This document shows, in pieces, positions 41,916 through 50,359 of a DNA stretch of 64,000 bases. A program made the translations under genes and the position numbers. Source of the DNA: Streptomyces cellostaticus (GTDB taxonomy: Bacteria > Actinomycetota > Actinomycetes > Streptomycetales > Streptomycetaceae); the NCBI RefSeq assembly GCF_001513965.1, contig NZ_KQ948029.1, positions 53,775-117,774 on the forward strand. The letters run 5' to 3'. The number at the start of each line of letters is the position of its first letter. Position 1 is the first letter of the stretch. The notes under the pieces were generated by a model. The model saw only the letters and a program-made list of their open reading frames with translations, was not told the DNA's origin and searched no databases.

Positions 41916-44723
41916 GTGGGCATGGACGAGCTGCTTGAGGACGACACCCCGGTCGTGGTCGGCATGGCCTGCCGGTTCGCCGGCAGCGACGGCCTGGAGG
42001 AGTACTGGGAACGCCTGCGGCTCGGCCGCAGCGCCCTGGGCACCACCGGGCGCTGGGCAGGGGAGGAGGATGCCGCCTCCTTCGTCGGCGGCTTCCTGGA
42101 CGGACACCAGGACTTCGACGCGCGGTTCTTCCGCGTCTCACCGAACGAGGCGCAGTGCATGGACCCGCAGCAGCGGATCCTGCTGCAGACGGTGCAGCAC
42201 GCCGTCGACGACAGCTATCTGACCGCCGCGGACCTGCGCGACCTGGACTGCGGGGTGTTCGTCGCCGGGCTGCCCGGCGACTACCGCTCCCTGGTGGCGC
42301 AGCGCAGCGACATCGTCTACGGCACCCACAGCTTCCTGGGCAACGCGCCCTCGACGCTGTCGGGCCGCATCTCCTACTTCTACGACATCAACGGCCCGTC
42401 GATCACGCTGGACAGCGCCTGCTCCTCGTCGCTGGCGGCGCTGCACGAGGCGGTGCTCAACGTCCGGGCCGGACAGTGCCGCGCCGCGGTCGTCGGCGCC
42501 GTGTCGGTCTTCAGCACCCCGGAGGTGCTGCGCTTCGCACAGCGTTCCCGGATGAGCTCCCCCGAGGGCGCGTCGCTGCCCTTCACCGACGCCGCCGACG
42601 GATTCGTACCGGCCGAGGGCGCCGCATCGCTCGTCGTCATGCGCCACGACGAGGCCCGGGCCCGGGGACTGCGGATCTACGGAGCAATCCAGGCGACCGG
42701 CACCAACCACAACGGCACCACCAACGGCCTGATGGCGCCGAGTTCCCGCGCGCAGTCCCGGCTGATCGCCGAGCTCTACGAGCGCGAGAAGATCGACGCC
42801 TCGCAGATCGCCTACCTGGAGACGCACGGCACCGGGACGCCGCTGGGCGACCCCATCGAGCTGGAGGGCCTCAGGTCCGCCTTCCGCCGGGCCGGCAGCG
42901 ACGGCTGCCACCTCGGCGCCGTGAAACCGCTCATCGGGCACACCCTGGTGGCCTCGGGGCTGGCGAGCGTCATCAAGGCGCTGCTCGCCTTCCACCACGA
43001 GACGATCCCGCCGGTGTCCGCCACCGACGACGCGGTCTCCTACCTCGACGTCGAGCCGTTCCGGGTCAACCGGGAACCGCTGCCGTGGCCGCAGGACAAG
43101 CCGCTGTGCGCCATCAGCGCCTTCGGCTTCACCGGCTCCAACGGGCACGTGGTCCTGCGCAAGCTGCCGGACACCCCGGCGGGCGAGGACGCGGTGGACC
43201 GCCGCCCGGGGCGGGCGCTGCCCTTCTGCCTGTCGGCCGAGTCACCGGGCAGCCTCGCGGCGCTGGCCCAGCGCTGCCGGGTGCTGGTCGCCGAGCTGCC
43301 CCAGGACCTGCTCTGGGACCTCTCCCAGCTGCTGCTGCGACGCCCGCGCCACACCCACGAGCAGGTGGTCGTGGCCCGTACCCGGGACGAACTCCTCACC
43401 GGCCTCGACACGTTGACGCGAAGCGACGAGGACGGCCCGGCACCCCGGACCGCGGACACCAACCGGCTCGACGACCACCTGCGCGACCTGGTCACCCACT
43501 GGCGGGCGCAGGACACCCCCGCCCTGCAGCGGCGGCTCGACGCACCGGCCGGCCTGGCCCGGATCGCGCTGCCCGCCTACCCCTTCGAGAAACGGCGGCA
43601 CTGGGTGATCGAAGAGCCCCCCGCCCGGACACCCGACACCCCGCAAGCGGAGGAGGTCCCGGAACCCGTGGCCGACGGTCTCGTGAAACAACTGTGTGCT
43701 CAACTGTCGGCTCTGCTGGGCTACGACGAAGAGACGGACCAGGTCGTACCCGGCACCAAGATCGCCTCGCTCGGCCTGGACTCGCTCTCGGCCGTTCAGC
43801 TGCTGAGCCCCTACCAGAAGGCCGGAAGCGCCATCAAGGCGCACGACCTCTTCCGCCACGAGACGGTGGCCGACCTCGCCGCCGCCATCGGCGGCCGGCC
43901 CCTCGCATCACCGCAGGAGACACCGCAGGAGCCACCGGCCCGGAACGACCGCGGCGGCCCGGCGGCGGACACGGCCCGCCGGGCGAGCCACCGGCCGCCG
44001 CTGACCCGGTGGTCCGAGTACGGCGACTCGGGGCGGCCCACCCTGCTGCTCCCGCCGCTCAACTGCGACCGGCGGGCATGGACCCAGCAGATCCCGGCCC
44101 TGCTGCGGGAGGGACGCAAGATCTACGTCCCGGAGTACCCGGGGCACCAGGACGCCCCCTTCGACGAGGAGCGCTTCTCCTTCGAGGCGCTCGCGGACGA
44201 GGTGGCCGACTTCCTGCGGGACACCGCCGACGGCCCGGCCGACCTGGTCGGCTGGTCCCTGGGCGGCTGCATCTCGACCCTGACCGCCCTGCGGCACCCG
44301 GAGCGCGTCGCCTCGCTGACACTCATCAGCTGCGCGCCCCGCTACGGCGAGGACGCCTTCGAGCGCACCCTCGACCTGCGCGAGGAGCTGCGCCTGCACG
44401 GGGGCCTGCTGGAAGCGGTGTTCGGCGAGGGCGGCAACCTGGCCGAGAAGTTCAGCGGGAACGCCTCCATGGACATCCTGCGCTGCTACTACACGGCCCT
44501 GACGGGCTTCGACATCGTCGACCGGCTCCCGGACATCACCGCGGACTGCCTGGTGGTCCGCGGACTCGGCGACTGCGTCCTCGACACGGACACGGTCGCC
44601 CAGTACGCGCAGATCCCCGGGGTGCAGGTGCGCGAGTTCGAAGACCACGGGCACTACGTGCCGCTCACCGCGGCACGGTCCTTCAACAAGACGCTGACGG
44701 CGTTCTGGGCCGGGCGAGGCTGA
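41916..44723 (+). CDS. lkcG: Trans-AT PKS termination module (KS-ACP-TE)
   Basis: A 935-residue protein. The KS (about 10-420) has DSACSSS (Cys169), ETHGTGT and the second His in GHTLVASG. The ACP (about 585-665) has GLDSL (Ser623). The C-terminal alpha/beta hydrolase (about 690-935) has GWSLGG, an Asp in VRGLGDCVLD and a His in EDHGHYVPL. It makes the last extension and should release the chain as the delta-lactone of lankacidin. GTG 41916 lies 8 nt after AGGA; ATG 41922 is an alternative start. It follows lkcF by 39 bp. Confidence 0.9.
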   Translation: MGMDELLEDDTPVVVGMACRFAGSDGLEEYWERLRLGRSALGTTGRWAGEEDAASFVGGFLDGHQDFDARFFRVSPNEAQCMDPQQRILLQTVQHAVDDSYLTAADLRDLDCGVFVAGLPGDYRSLVAQRSDIVYGTHSFLGNAPSTLSGRISYFYDINGPSITLDSACSSSLAALHEAVLNVRAGQCRAAVVGAVSVFSTPEVLRFAQRSRMSSPEGASLPFTDAADGFVPAEGAASLVVMRHDEARARGLRIYGAIQATGTNHNGTTNGLMAPSSRAQSRLIAELYEREKIDASQIAYLETHGTGTPLGDPIELEGLRSAFRRAGSDGCHLGAVKPLIGHTLVASGLASVIKALLAFHHETIPPVSATDDAVSYLDVEPFRVNREPLPWPQDKPLCAISAFGFTGSNGHVVLRKLPDTPAGEDAVDRRPGRALPFCLSAESPGSLAALAQRCRVLVAELPQDLLWDLSQLLLRRPRHTHEQVVVARTRDELLTGLDTLTRSDEDGPAPRTADTNRLDDHLRDLVTHWRAQDTPALQRRLDAPAGLARIALPAYPFEKRRHWVIEEPPARTPDTPQAEEVPEPVADGLVKQLCAQLSALLGYDEETDQVVPGTKIASLGLDSLSAVQLLSPYQKAGSAIKAHDLFRHETVADLAAAIGGRPLASPQETPQEPPARNDRGGPAADTARRASHRPPLTRWSEYGDSGRPTLLLPPLNCDRRAWTQQIPALLREGRKIYVPEYPGHQDAPFDEERFSFEALADEVADFLRDTADGPADLVGWSLGGCISTLTALRHPERVASLTLISCAPRYGEDAFERTLDLREELRLHGGLLEAVFGEGGNLAEKFSGNASMDILRCYYTALTGFDIVDRLPDITADCLVVRGLGDCVLDTDTVAQYAQIPGVQVREFEDHGHYVPLTAARSFNKTLTAFWAGRG

Positions 44724-44761
44724 CCCGGAACGCCGGGTGACATCGCGATACTCAACTCCTC

Positions 44762-45340
44762 ATGGAAACGGATTGGTTGCCGGACATGCTGGTACGCAAG
44801 GACAAGGCGGCGGTCGTCCTCTTCGACATGCAGCTGGAACTCATCCCGCTGCTGCTGGAGGGCACCCAGCTGCTGCACAACACCTGCTGGGTGGCCGAGG
44901 TGGCGCGGGAGTTCGACGTTCCGCTGCTGCTGACCGAGCACAAGAAGCTGGGCGGACCCTCCCTGTCGCTCGACGAGGCGGCCAAGGGCGCGCCCCGGCT
45001 GGAGAAGGAGCACTTCGACTTCCTGCGCGAAGAGTCCATCGCGCAGCATGTGGCGGCAACCGACCGGGACCAGTACGTGCTGGCCGGTGCGGAGACCCAC
45101 GTGGTCATCCTCCAGTCGGCGCTGAGCCTGCTGGAGCAGGGCAAGACGGTGTTCGTGCTGGCCGACACCGTCTCCGCCCGGAACCAGGCGGACCACGAGC
45201 TGGGGCTGGCCCGCCTGCGGCAGCTCGGGGTGCACCTGATCACGCGGGAGATGCTCTTCTTCGAGCTGATCCGCAATTCCGAGGACTCCCGCTACCTGGA
45301 ACTGGCCAGGAAGTACCTGGACGGGCGGTACATCCGCTAG
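44762..45340 (+). CDS. lkcH: Isochorismatase-fold protein, catalytic Cys replaced
   Basis: A 192-residue cysteine-hydrolase-fold protein of the ISOC/YcaC type. The first catalytic Asp is in VLFDMQ and the Lys in LEKEHF. The usual THVCVLQ nucleophile segment reads THVVILQ, so Val stands where the Cys is expected. It may therefore not be an amidohydrolase; true isochorismatases also lack this Cys. It is the last + strand gene of the PKS operon, 38 bp after lkcG, and is followed by a terminator. No clear Shine-Dalgarno sequence precedes the ATG. Its role in lankacidin formation cannot be told from sequence. Confidence 0.8.
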   Translation: METDWLPDMLVRKDKAAVVLFDMQLELIPLLLEGTQLLHNTCWVAEVAREFDVPLLLTEHKKLGGPSLSLDEAAKGAPRLEKEHFDFLREESIAQHVAATDRDQYVLAGAETHVVILQSALSLLEQGKTVFVLADTVSARNQADHELGLARLRQLGVHLITREMLFFELIRNSEDSRYLELARKYLDGRYIR

Positions 45341-45347
45341 CCCCTGC

Positions 45348-45391
45348 CCGGCGGATCGGGCCGCATCCACCTCCGTGGCCCGATCCGCCGG
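45348..45391. terminator. Bidirectional terminator between lkcH and lkcI
   Basis: A perfect 15-bp inverted repeat (45348-45362 and 45377-45391, 14-nt loop), extended outward by CCTG/CAGG after one mismatch. It separates the convergent PKS operon and ABC-F genes. Confidence 0.8.
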
Positions 45392-45398
45392 ACAGGCC

Positions 45399-47126
45399 CT
45401 AAGCGCGCGGCGCGGGCCCTGCCGGACCGAGCAGCCGCCCGTCGGACAGCTCCAGGAGCCGGTCGCGGTGGCGCTCGCGCAGGGCGCGGTCGTGGGTGAC
45501 CATCACGACGGGGCCCGTGAAGCGTTCCACCGCCTCCAGCAGCTGCTCGACCAGCACCAGGCTGAGGTGGTTGGTGGGCTCGTCCAGCAGCAGCAGATGC
45601 GGCCGCCGGGCGAAGAGCAGCGCGAGTTCCAGGCGCCGCCACTGGCCCACGGACAGCCGGTTCGCCGGGGTGCCGAAGTCCTCGGGGCCGAACAGGCCGA
45701 ACCTGGTCAACTCGGCCGCGGCGTCCTCGACATGGGCCGCGCGGCGCGCGGCAAAAGCCTCCAGCAGCCCACGCCGCTCCGCGCCGAAGTCGCTGTCCTG
45801 CGGCAGATATCCGATGCGCAGCCCCGGCGCGCACTCCACCACCCCGGCGTCCGGGGCCCGCTCACCCGCAAGCACCGACAGCAGCGTCGACTTGCCCGCG
45901 CCGTTCGGTGCGCTGATCACGTGACGGCTGCCCGCCGCCAGCGCCAGGTCCGCTCCCCGCAGCACCTCCCCGACCTTCAGGCCGGTGGCCCGCAACAGCA
46001 CACCGTCGGTCGGCTCCTGGACCTCGTCGGCGGGGTCCGTGGCCTGCGGGGAAGCGAAGTCGAGGGGCTCCGGAGGAGGCGGCACCGCCTCCTGGAGCAG
46101 CTCTCGCAGATGCTGCTGGGCGGCGCGGGTCCTGCGGGCGACAGCCGCCTCGGCGGCGCTCCCCATGGCGTTGTAGGACAGTTTGTCGTTGTCGCCCCTG
46201 CCCGCGAAGACGCGGCTGCCCGCACGGGCCCTGTGCAGCCGTCGGCGGGCCTCGGCCAGGTCCCGGCTCCATTCGCGGTACCGCTGCCACCAGCGCTCGC
46301 GCGCCGCGGCGCGTTCGTCCAGGTAGTCGCGGTAGCCGCCGCCGTAGCGCACCGTGGAGCCTTTCGGGCCGTCCAGGTCGACGATGGCGGTGACGGCCGT
46401 GTCGAGCAGCGCCCGGTCGTGCGAGGCGATCAGACAAGGGCCCTGGTACGAGGCGAGCCACTGGACGAGCCAGTCCACCGCCCGGTCGTCCAGGTGGTTG
46501 GTGGGCTCGTCCAGCAGCAGCCCGGCCGGTTCGGTGAGGACCAGCGAAGCCAGTGCCAGCCGGGTCCGCTCGCCCCCCGAGAGGGTCCGGATGCGGCGGG
46601 CCCGGTCCAGCCCGGCCAGGCCGAAGACGTCCAGCACCTCACCGATGCGGGCGCCCAGCTCCCAGCCGCCGCGGCGGGCGAACTCCTCCTGGAGACGGCC
46701 GTACTCCTCAAGAACCGCATCGAGATCGCCCTCGTCGCACGACATCCGCTCCTCCGCGGCGCGCATCCGTGCGGACAGTTCCCCGATCTCGGCGGTCGCC
46801 TGCGCGAGCACGTCCTCGATGGTGGAGTCGGCCGGAAACTCCGGCTGTTGGGGCAGGAACCCGACCTGGCCCGTCACCGCGCGCACCACCTGGCCGCGCT
46901 GCGGCGTCAGCGCGCCGGCGAGGGCGCGCAGCAGGGTGGACTTTCCCCGGCCGTTCTCACCGATCAGCCCCACCCGCTCGCCCCGGGAGACCGTGAGCGA
47001 CACATCGCGCAGCACCTCGCGGTCCCCGAGCACACAGTGCAGGTTCTCGGCGAGCAGGTGCGCCGAGCGGTGGTCGGCGGACAGGATGTCCTGCCCGCCG
47101 CTCGGTGGCGAGGACGCGTCACTCAT
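45399..47126 (-). CDS. lkcI: ABC-F protein, probable ribosome-protection self-resistance
   Basis: A 575-residue protein with two ABC ATPase domains and no membrane segment. Walker A motifs are GENGRGKST and APNGAGKST. The first signature is LSGGERTR and the second the weaker LSVGQWRR. Both Walker B regions end in LLLDEPTNHL. This architecture matches antibiotic-resistance ABC-F factors (TlrC, OleB, MsrA, VmlR types) that displace 50S-bound drugs. Lankacidin and lankamycin both bind the large subunit. It overlaps lkcJ by 8 bp and is co-transcribed after it. The symbol follows S. rochei gene order. Confidence 0.85.
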   Translation of the reverse strand: MSDASSPPSGGQDILSADHRSAHLLAENLHCVLGDREVLRDVSLTVSRGERVGLIGENGRGKSTLLRALAGALTPQRGQVVRAVTGQVGFLPQQPEFPADSTIEDVLAQATAEIGELSARMRAAEERMSCDEGDLDAVLEEYGRLQEEFARRGGWELGARIGEVLDVFGLAGLDRARRIRTLSGGERTRLALASLVLTEPAGLLLDEPTNHLDDRAVDWLVQWLASYQGPCLIASHDRALLDTAVTAIVDLDGPKGSTVRYGGGYRDYLDERAAARERWWQRYREWSRDLAEARRRLHRARAGSRVFAGRGDNDKLSYNAMGSAAEAAVARRTRAAQQHLRELLQEAVPPPPEPLDFASPQATDPADEVQEPTDGVLLRATGLKVGEVLRGADLALAAGSRHVISAPNGAGKSTLLSVLAGERAPDAGVVECAPGLRIGYLPQDSDFGAERRGLLEAFAARRAAHVEDAAAELTRFGLFGPEDFGTPANRLSVGQWRRLELALLFARRPHLLLLDEPTNHLSLVLVEQLLEAVERFTGPVVMVTHDRALRERHRDRLLELSDGRLLGPAGPAPRA

Positions 47127-48756
47127 CGCCGGGCGCCCCCGTCTCGTGCAGGCGGCCGTCGGCCATCCGCAGCCAGCGGTTCACCCCGATCTCCTTGACG
47201 AACCGTTCGTCGTGGCTGACCACGACGAACGCACCCTCGTACGAGTTGAGGGCCCCCTCCAACTGCTCGACGCTGTCGAGGTCGAGATTGTTGGTCGGCT
47301 CGTCGAGCAGCAACAGCTGCGGCGCCGGCTCGGCACCCAGGACACAGGCCAGGGTGGCGCGCAGCCTCTCGCCTCCCGACAGCGCCCCGACCGGGAGGTG
47401 CGCCGCGGGCCCGCGGAAGAGGAAGCGGGCCAGCAGGTTCATCCGCTCCGCCTCGGGCTTGAGCGGCGCGTAGTCGGCCAGGCACTGCGCGACGGTGCGG
47501 TCCAGCGGCAGCGTGTCCAGCCGCTGGGAGAGATAGGCGATGCGGCCCTCCGCCCGCTTGAACTCCCCGCGCTCCGCCACGAGTTCCCCGCTGATCACGC
47601 GCAGCAGGGTGGACTTTCCGACGCCGTTGGCGCCGGTCAGCGCGATCCGCTCCGGCCCGCGGATGGTGAGACTGACCCCCTCGCCGGCGAAGAGCTCCCG
47701 CTCGCCGTACCGGACGTTGATCCCCTCGCCGAGGAAGACGTTGCGTCCCGCCGGAACATTGGTGTCGGGCAGCTCGAGCGAGATCCTGCGGTCGTCCCGC
47801 AGTGCCCGGCTCGCCTCGTCCAGCCGTGCCTTGGCGTCGGCGAGGCGCTGGCCGTGCATGTCGTTCGACTTGCCCGCCGACTCCTGGGCGCGCCGCTTGA
47901 GCGTGCCCGCGGCCATCTTGGACATGCTGCCCTTGCGGTACGCCCTGGCGCCGATGCCGGCCCGGCGCACGGCCCGCTCCCGGGCCTGCTGCATCTCCCG
48001 CTTCTCCCGCTTGACCTGCTGCTCGGCGCTGCGGATGTTCTTCTCGGCGGTCTCCTGCTCGGCGCGCACGGCCTCTTCGTAGTCGGTGTAGTTGCCGCCG
48101 TACAGCTGCATGTCACCCGATTCGAGTTCGGCGATGCCGTCCATCAGGTCGAGCAGCGCCCGGTCGTGGCTGACCACCAGCAGGCAGCCGCTGTAGCTCT
48201 CCAGCACCTGGTAGAGCCTGCGGCGGGCGTCCAGGTCGAGGTTGTTGGTCGGTTCGTCCAGAAGCAGTACGTCGGGCTGCCTGATCAGCTGGGTCGCGAG
48301 GCCGAGGGAGACGACCTGGCCGCCGCTGAGGGCGTGCAGCCGCTGGGTCAGCGGGATGTCGCCGAGGGCCAGGCGGTCGAGATGGACACGGCTGCGTTCC
48401 TCGATGTCCCAGTCGTCGCCGACCGTGGCGAAGTGCTCCTCGCTCACGTCCCCGGACGCGATGGCGTCCAGCGCCTCGATGACCGGGGCGATGCCGAGCA
48501 CCTCGGCCACGGTCAGGTCGCCGGTCAGGGGCAGGCTCTGGGGGAGGTAGCCGAGCAGGCCCTGGACGGTCACGGACCCGCGGTTCGGGCTCAGTTCGCC
48601 CACGATCAGCTTGAGCAGGGTGGACTTGCCCGCACCGTTCGGCGCGACCAGACCGGTGCGGCCGTCCCCGACGGACCAGGACAGGTCCTGGAACACGGCA
48701 GTGCCGTCGGGCCAGGAGAAGGAAAGATTCGAGCAGACGATGCTGGCGTCGGACAT
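47119..48756 (-). CDS. lkcJ: ABC-F protein, probable ribosome-protection self-resistance
   Basis: A 545-residue twin-ATPase ABC-F protein. Walker A motifs are APNGAGKST and GANGVGKST, signatures LSGGQVVS and LSGGERLR, and Walker B regions LLLDEPTNNLDLD. The linker between the two ATPase domains (about 215-320) is long, basic and coiled-coil-like, as in ribosome-acting members. ATG 48756 is preceded by GAGG. It is the promoter-proximal gene of the pair. Two different ABC-F proteins may separately protect against lankacidin and the macrolide, though one could also handle both. Confidence 0.85.
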   Translation of the reverse strand: MSDASIVCSNLSFSWPDGTAVFQDLSWSVGDGRTGLVAPNGAGKSTLLKLIVGELSPNRGSVTVQGLLGYLPQSLPLTGDLTVAEVLGIAPVIEALDAIASGDVSEEHFATVGDDWDIEERSRVHLDRLALGDIPLTQRLHALSGGQVVSLGLATQLIRQPDVLLLDEPTNNLDLDARRRLYQVLESYSGCLLVVSHDRALLDLMDGIAELESGDMQLYGGNYTDYEEAVRAEQETAEKNIRSAEQQVKREKREMQQARERAVRRAGIGARAYRKGSMSKMAAGTLKRRAQESAGKSNDMHGQRLADAKARLDEASRALRDDRRISLELPDTNVPAGRNVFLGEGINVRYGERELFAGEGVSLTIRGPERIALTGANGVGKSTLLRVISGELVAERGEFKRAEGRIAYLSQRLDTLPLDRTVAQCLADYAPLKPEAERMNLLARFLFRGPAAHLPVGALSGGERLRATLACVLGAEPAPQLLLLDEPTNNLDLDSVEQLEGALNSYEGAFVVVSHDERFVKEIGVNRWLRMADGRLHETGAPGDE

Positions 48757-49224
48757 ACGCAGGCCTCGCAGATGATGCGGGCGCACCAAGGCGCCCAAGG
48801 GATGGAGTGGTCAGAGCACGTGGGGGCACGGCCACGGCGCCGCGCACGCTTCGTGCACAGCGGTGGCAGTCGACATCCGGGGATCACCCGGAGATGTCGT
48901 CGTCACCCGCTACCAGCACGGCTACCTCTCCCTCGTGTACACCATCGCACTTCACCGTACCAGAAAGGGCCGTTGACAACAGGCACGCACCGGCCACGGA
49001 CGAACTGGCCCCGGGGTCTTACCCGGCGGCCCGCGTAAAGAGTTGCTCTGCGCGCGGTTTTGCCGAAAACGTCCACTGCCGGGTCCTCTCCGTCAGAATT
49101 CTAGTGAGATTCAAGTGCGTCCGGTGCCGAACACCAGGGCCAAGCATTGCAGTTGCTCAAGGGGCATCATTACTCTCTCCCTCACCCACTCGGAAAAAAC
49201 CGTTCTACGCAAAGGAGCAGTGGT
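48757..49224. promoter_or_regulatory. Divergent region between lkcJ and pqqA, with possible lkcJ leader
   Basis: These 468 bp have no convincing gene. On the lkcJ side two hairpins would form in the 5' leader RNA: 48844-48857 (GCACG-CTT-CGTGC) and 48872-48898 (GACATC/GATGTC plus CGGG/CCCG, 2-nt bulge). Leader hairpins are common in attenuated ABC-F genes. A TTGACA lies at 48972-48977 inside the palindrome GTTGACAAC. The pqqA side ends with a strong AAAGGAG site. Confidence 0.4.
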
Positions 49225-49332
49225 ATGCGAACCTCCGACAAGGAACTTGGCGCCAAGAAGGCCTGGCACCGTCCCGATTTCGTCTCCTTCGACACCGGCA
49301 TGGAAGTCACTGCCTACTTCAGCCGCGACTGA
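49225..49332 (+). CDS. pqqA: PQQ precursor peptide PqqA
   Basis: A 35-residue peptide, MRTSDKELG...MEVTAYFSRD. The conserved Glu27 and Tyr31 spaced as ExxxY (EVTAY) are the residues that PqqE and later enzymes join into PQQ. ATG 49225 follows AAAGGAG by 7 nt. It is the first of five pqq genes in one direction. PQQ genes are uncommon in Streptomyces, and here the cofactor is needed by the quinoprotein at 14558-16192. The gene is lkcK in S. rochei order. Confidence 0.93.
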   Translation: MRTSDKELGAKKAWHRPDFVSFDTGMEVTAYFSRD

Positions 49333-49367
49333 CACACCGCTGCAGGAAAGGACGCAGGCATATATCG

Positions 49368-50090
49368 ATGTCCGTGACGCTTGAGGCCGACGCCCCGTTG
49401 AGCGAGGCCGATTTCAGGCAGGCGCTCTACGCGCTGGAGTCGTCGTACTGGGACCGGCACCCGTTTCACCAGCGGATGCACGAGGGGCTGCTGGACGAGG
49501 GTGAGCTGCGGCTGTGGGTGGCCAACCGCTGGTACTACCAGCGATGCCTGCCGCAGAAGGACGCGGCGATCGTGGCCAACTGCCCCCTGCCCGACGTGCG
49601 GCGGCAGTGGCTGTCCAGGATCGTCTACCACGACGGGACGGACGCCTCCTCGGGCGGTGCGGAGAAATGGCTGCGTCTGGCCGAAGCGGTCGGGCTGCGG
49701 AAGGACGAGGTGCTCGACGAGCGGCTCGTCCTTCCGGGCACGCGCTTCGCCGTGGACGCCTACGTGGACTTCGCCCGGCGCCGCCCCTGGCTGGAGGCGG
49801 CCGCGTCAGGGCTGACCGAGCTCTTCTCCCCGGGCCTGCTCGCCCACCGACTGGGCCGGCTCAGGGAGCACTACCCGTGGATAGCGGAGGAGGGCTTTGA
49901 ATACTTCACCGCGCGCATCGAGGTGGTGGGCCCCGAGGGCCGTTCACTGCTCGACCTGGTGGCACGGCACGCCGTCACCCGCGAACAGCAGGAGGCCTGC
50001 GTCAAGGCGCTGGCGTTCAAGTGCGACGTGCTGAACACCGTCCTGAACTCGCTCGACTACCACACGGGAAACGGAGCCGCGCGGTCATGA
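49368..50090 (+). CDS. pqqC: PQQ synthase PqqC
   Basis: A 240-residue heme-oxygenase-fold oxidase that performs the last ring-closing eight-electron oxidation to PQQ. The N-terminal YWDRHPFHQRM and ANRWYYQRCLPQKDAAI motifs are typical of PqqC, and length is close to the family norm. ATG 49368 is used; an upstream extension in the same frame has no family similarity. The stop overlaps pqqD by 4 bp. Confidence 0.93.
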   Translation: MSVTLEADAPLSEADFRQALYALESSYWDRHPFHQRMHEGLLDEGELRLWVANRWYYQRCLPQKDAAIVANCPLPDVRRQWLSRIVYHDGTDASSGGAEKWLRLAEAVGLRKDEVLDERLVLPGTRFAVDAYVDFARRRPWLEAAASGLTELFSPGLLAHRLGRLREHYPWIAEEGFEYFTARIEVVGPEGRSLLDLVARHAVTREQQEACVKALAFKCDVLNTVLNSLDYHTGNGAARS

Positions 50091-50359
50091 CCAGCCTGCC
50101 CGAGCCCACCGTGCCGCGCCTGCGGCCCGGCGTCCGGCTGACCAGCGATCCGGCACGCGGCGAACTGGCCCTGCTGCCCGAACGCGTCGTGGTCCTCAAC
50201 GACACCGCCGCGGCGGTGCTCACCCACTGCGACGGCACCGCCACCCTCGGCCGCATCGTCGAACGCCTCGCCGAGGAGTACGAGGGCGTCAGCACGCAGG
50301 ACGTCTCCGAGCTGCTCCAGCGGCTGGCGGAGCGCCGGGTGGTGGACCTGGATGGCTGA
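50087..50359 (+). CDS. pqqD: PqqA-binding chaperone PqqD
   Basis: A 90-residue protein with the PqqD/RRE fold: VVVLNDTAAAVLTHCDG followed by a helix-rich half ending LAERRVVDL. PqqD presents the PqqA peptide to the radical SAM enzyme PqqE. It overlaps pqqC by 4 bp and pqqE by 8 bp, so stoichiometric expression through coupling is likely. Confidence 0.92.
   Translation: MTSLPEPTVPRLRPGVRLTSDPARGELALLPERVVVLNDTAAAVLTHCDGTATLGRIVERLAEEYEGVSTQDVSELLQRLAERRVVDLDG

Noticed and set aside
45399..48756. lkcI/lkcJ as membrane ABC exporters
   Set aside because: Both have twin ATPase domains, no transmembrane segments and no adjacent permease gene, so the ABC-F class fits better.
48606..48887. Leftward open frame overlapping the start of lkcJ as a leader peptide gene
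   Set aside because: It is far longer than a typical leader peptide and its start has no clear Shine-Dalgarno site. Kept only as part of the attenuation idea.
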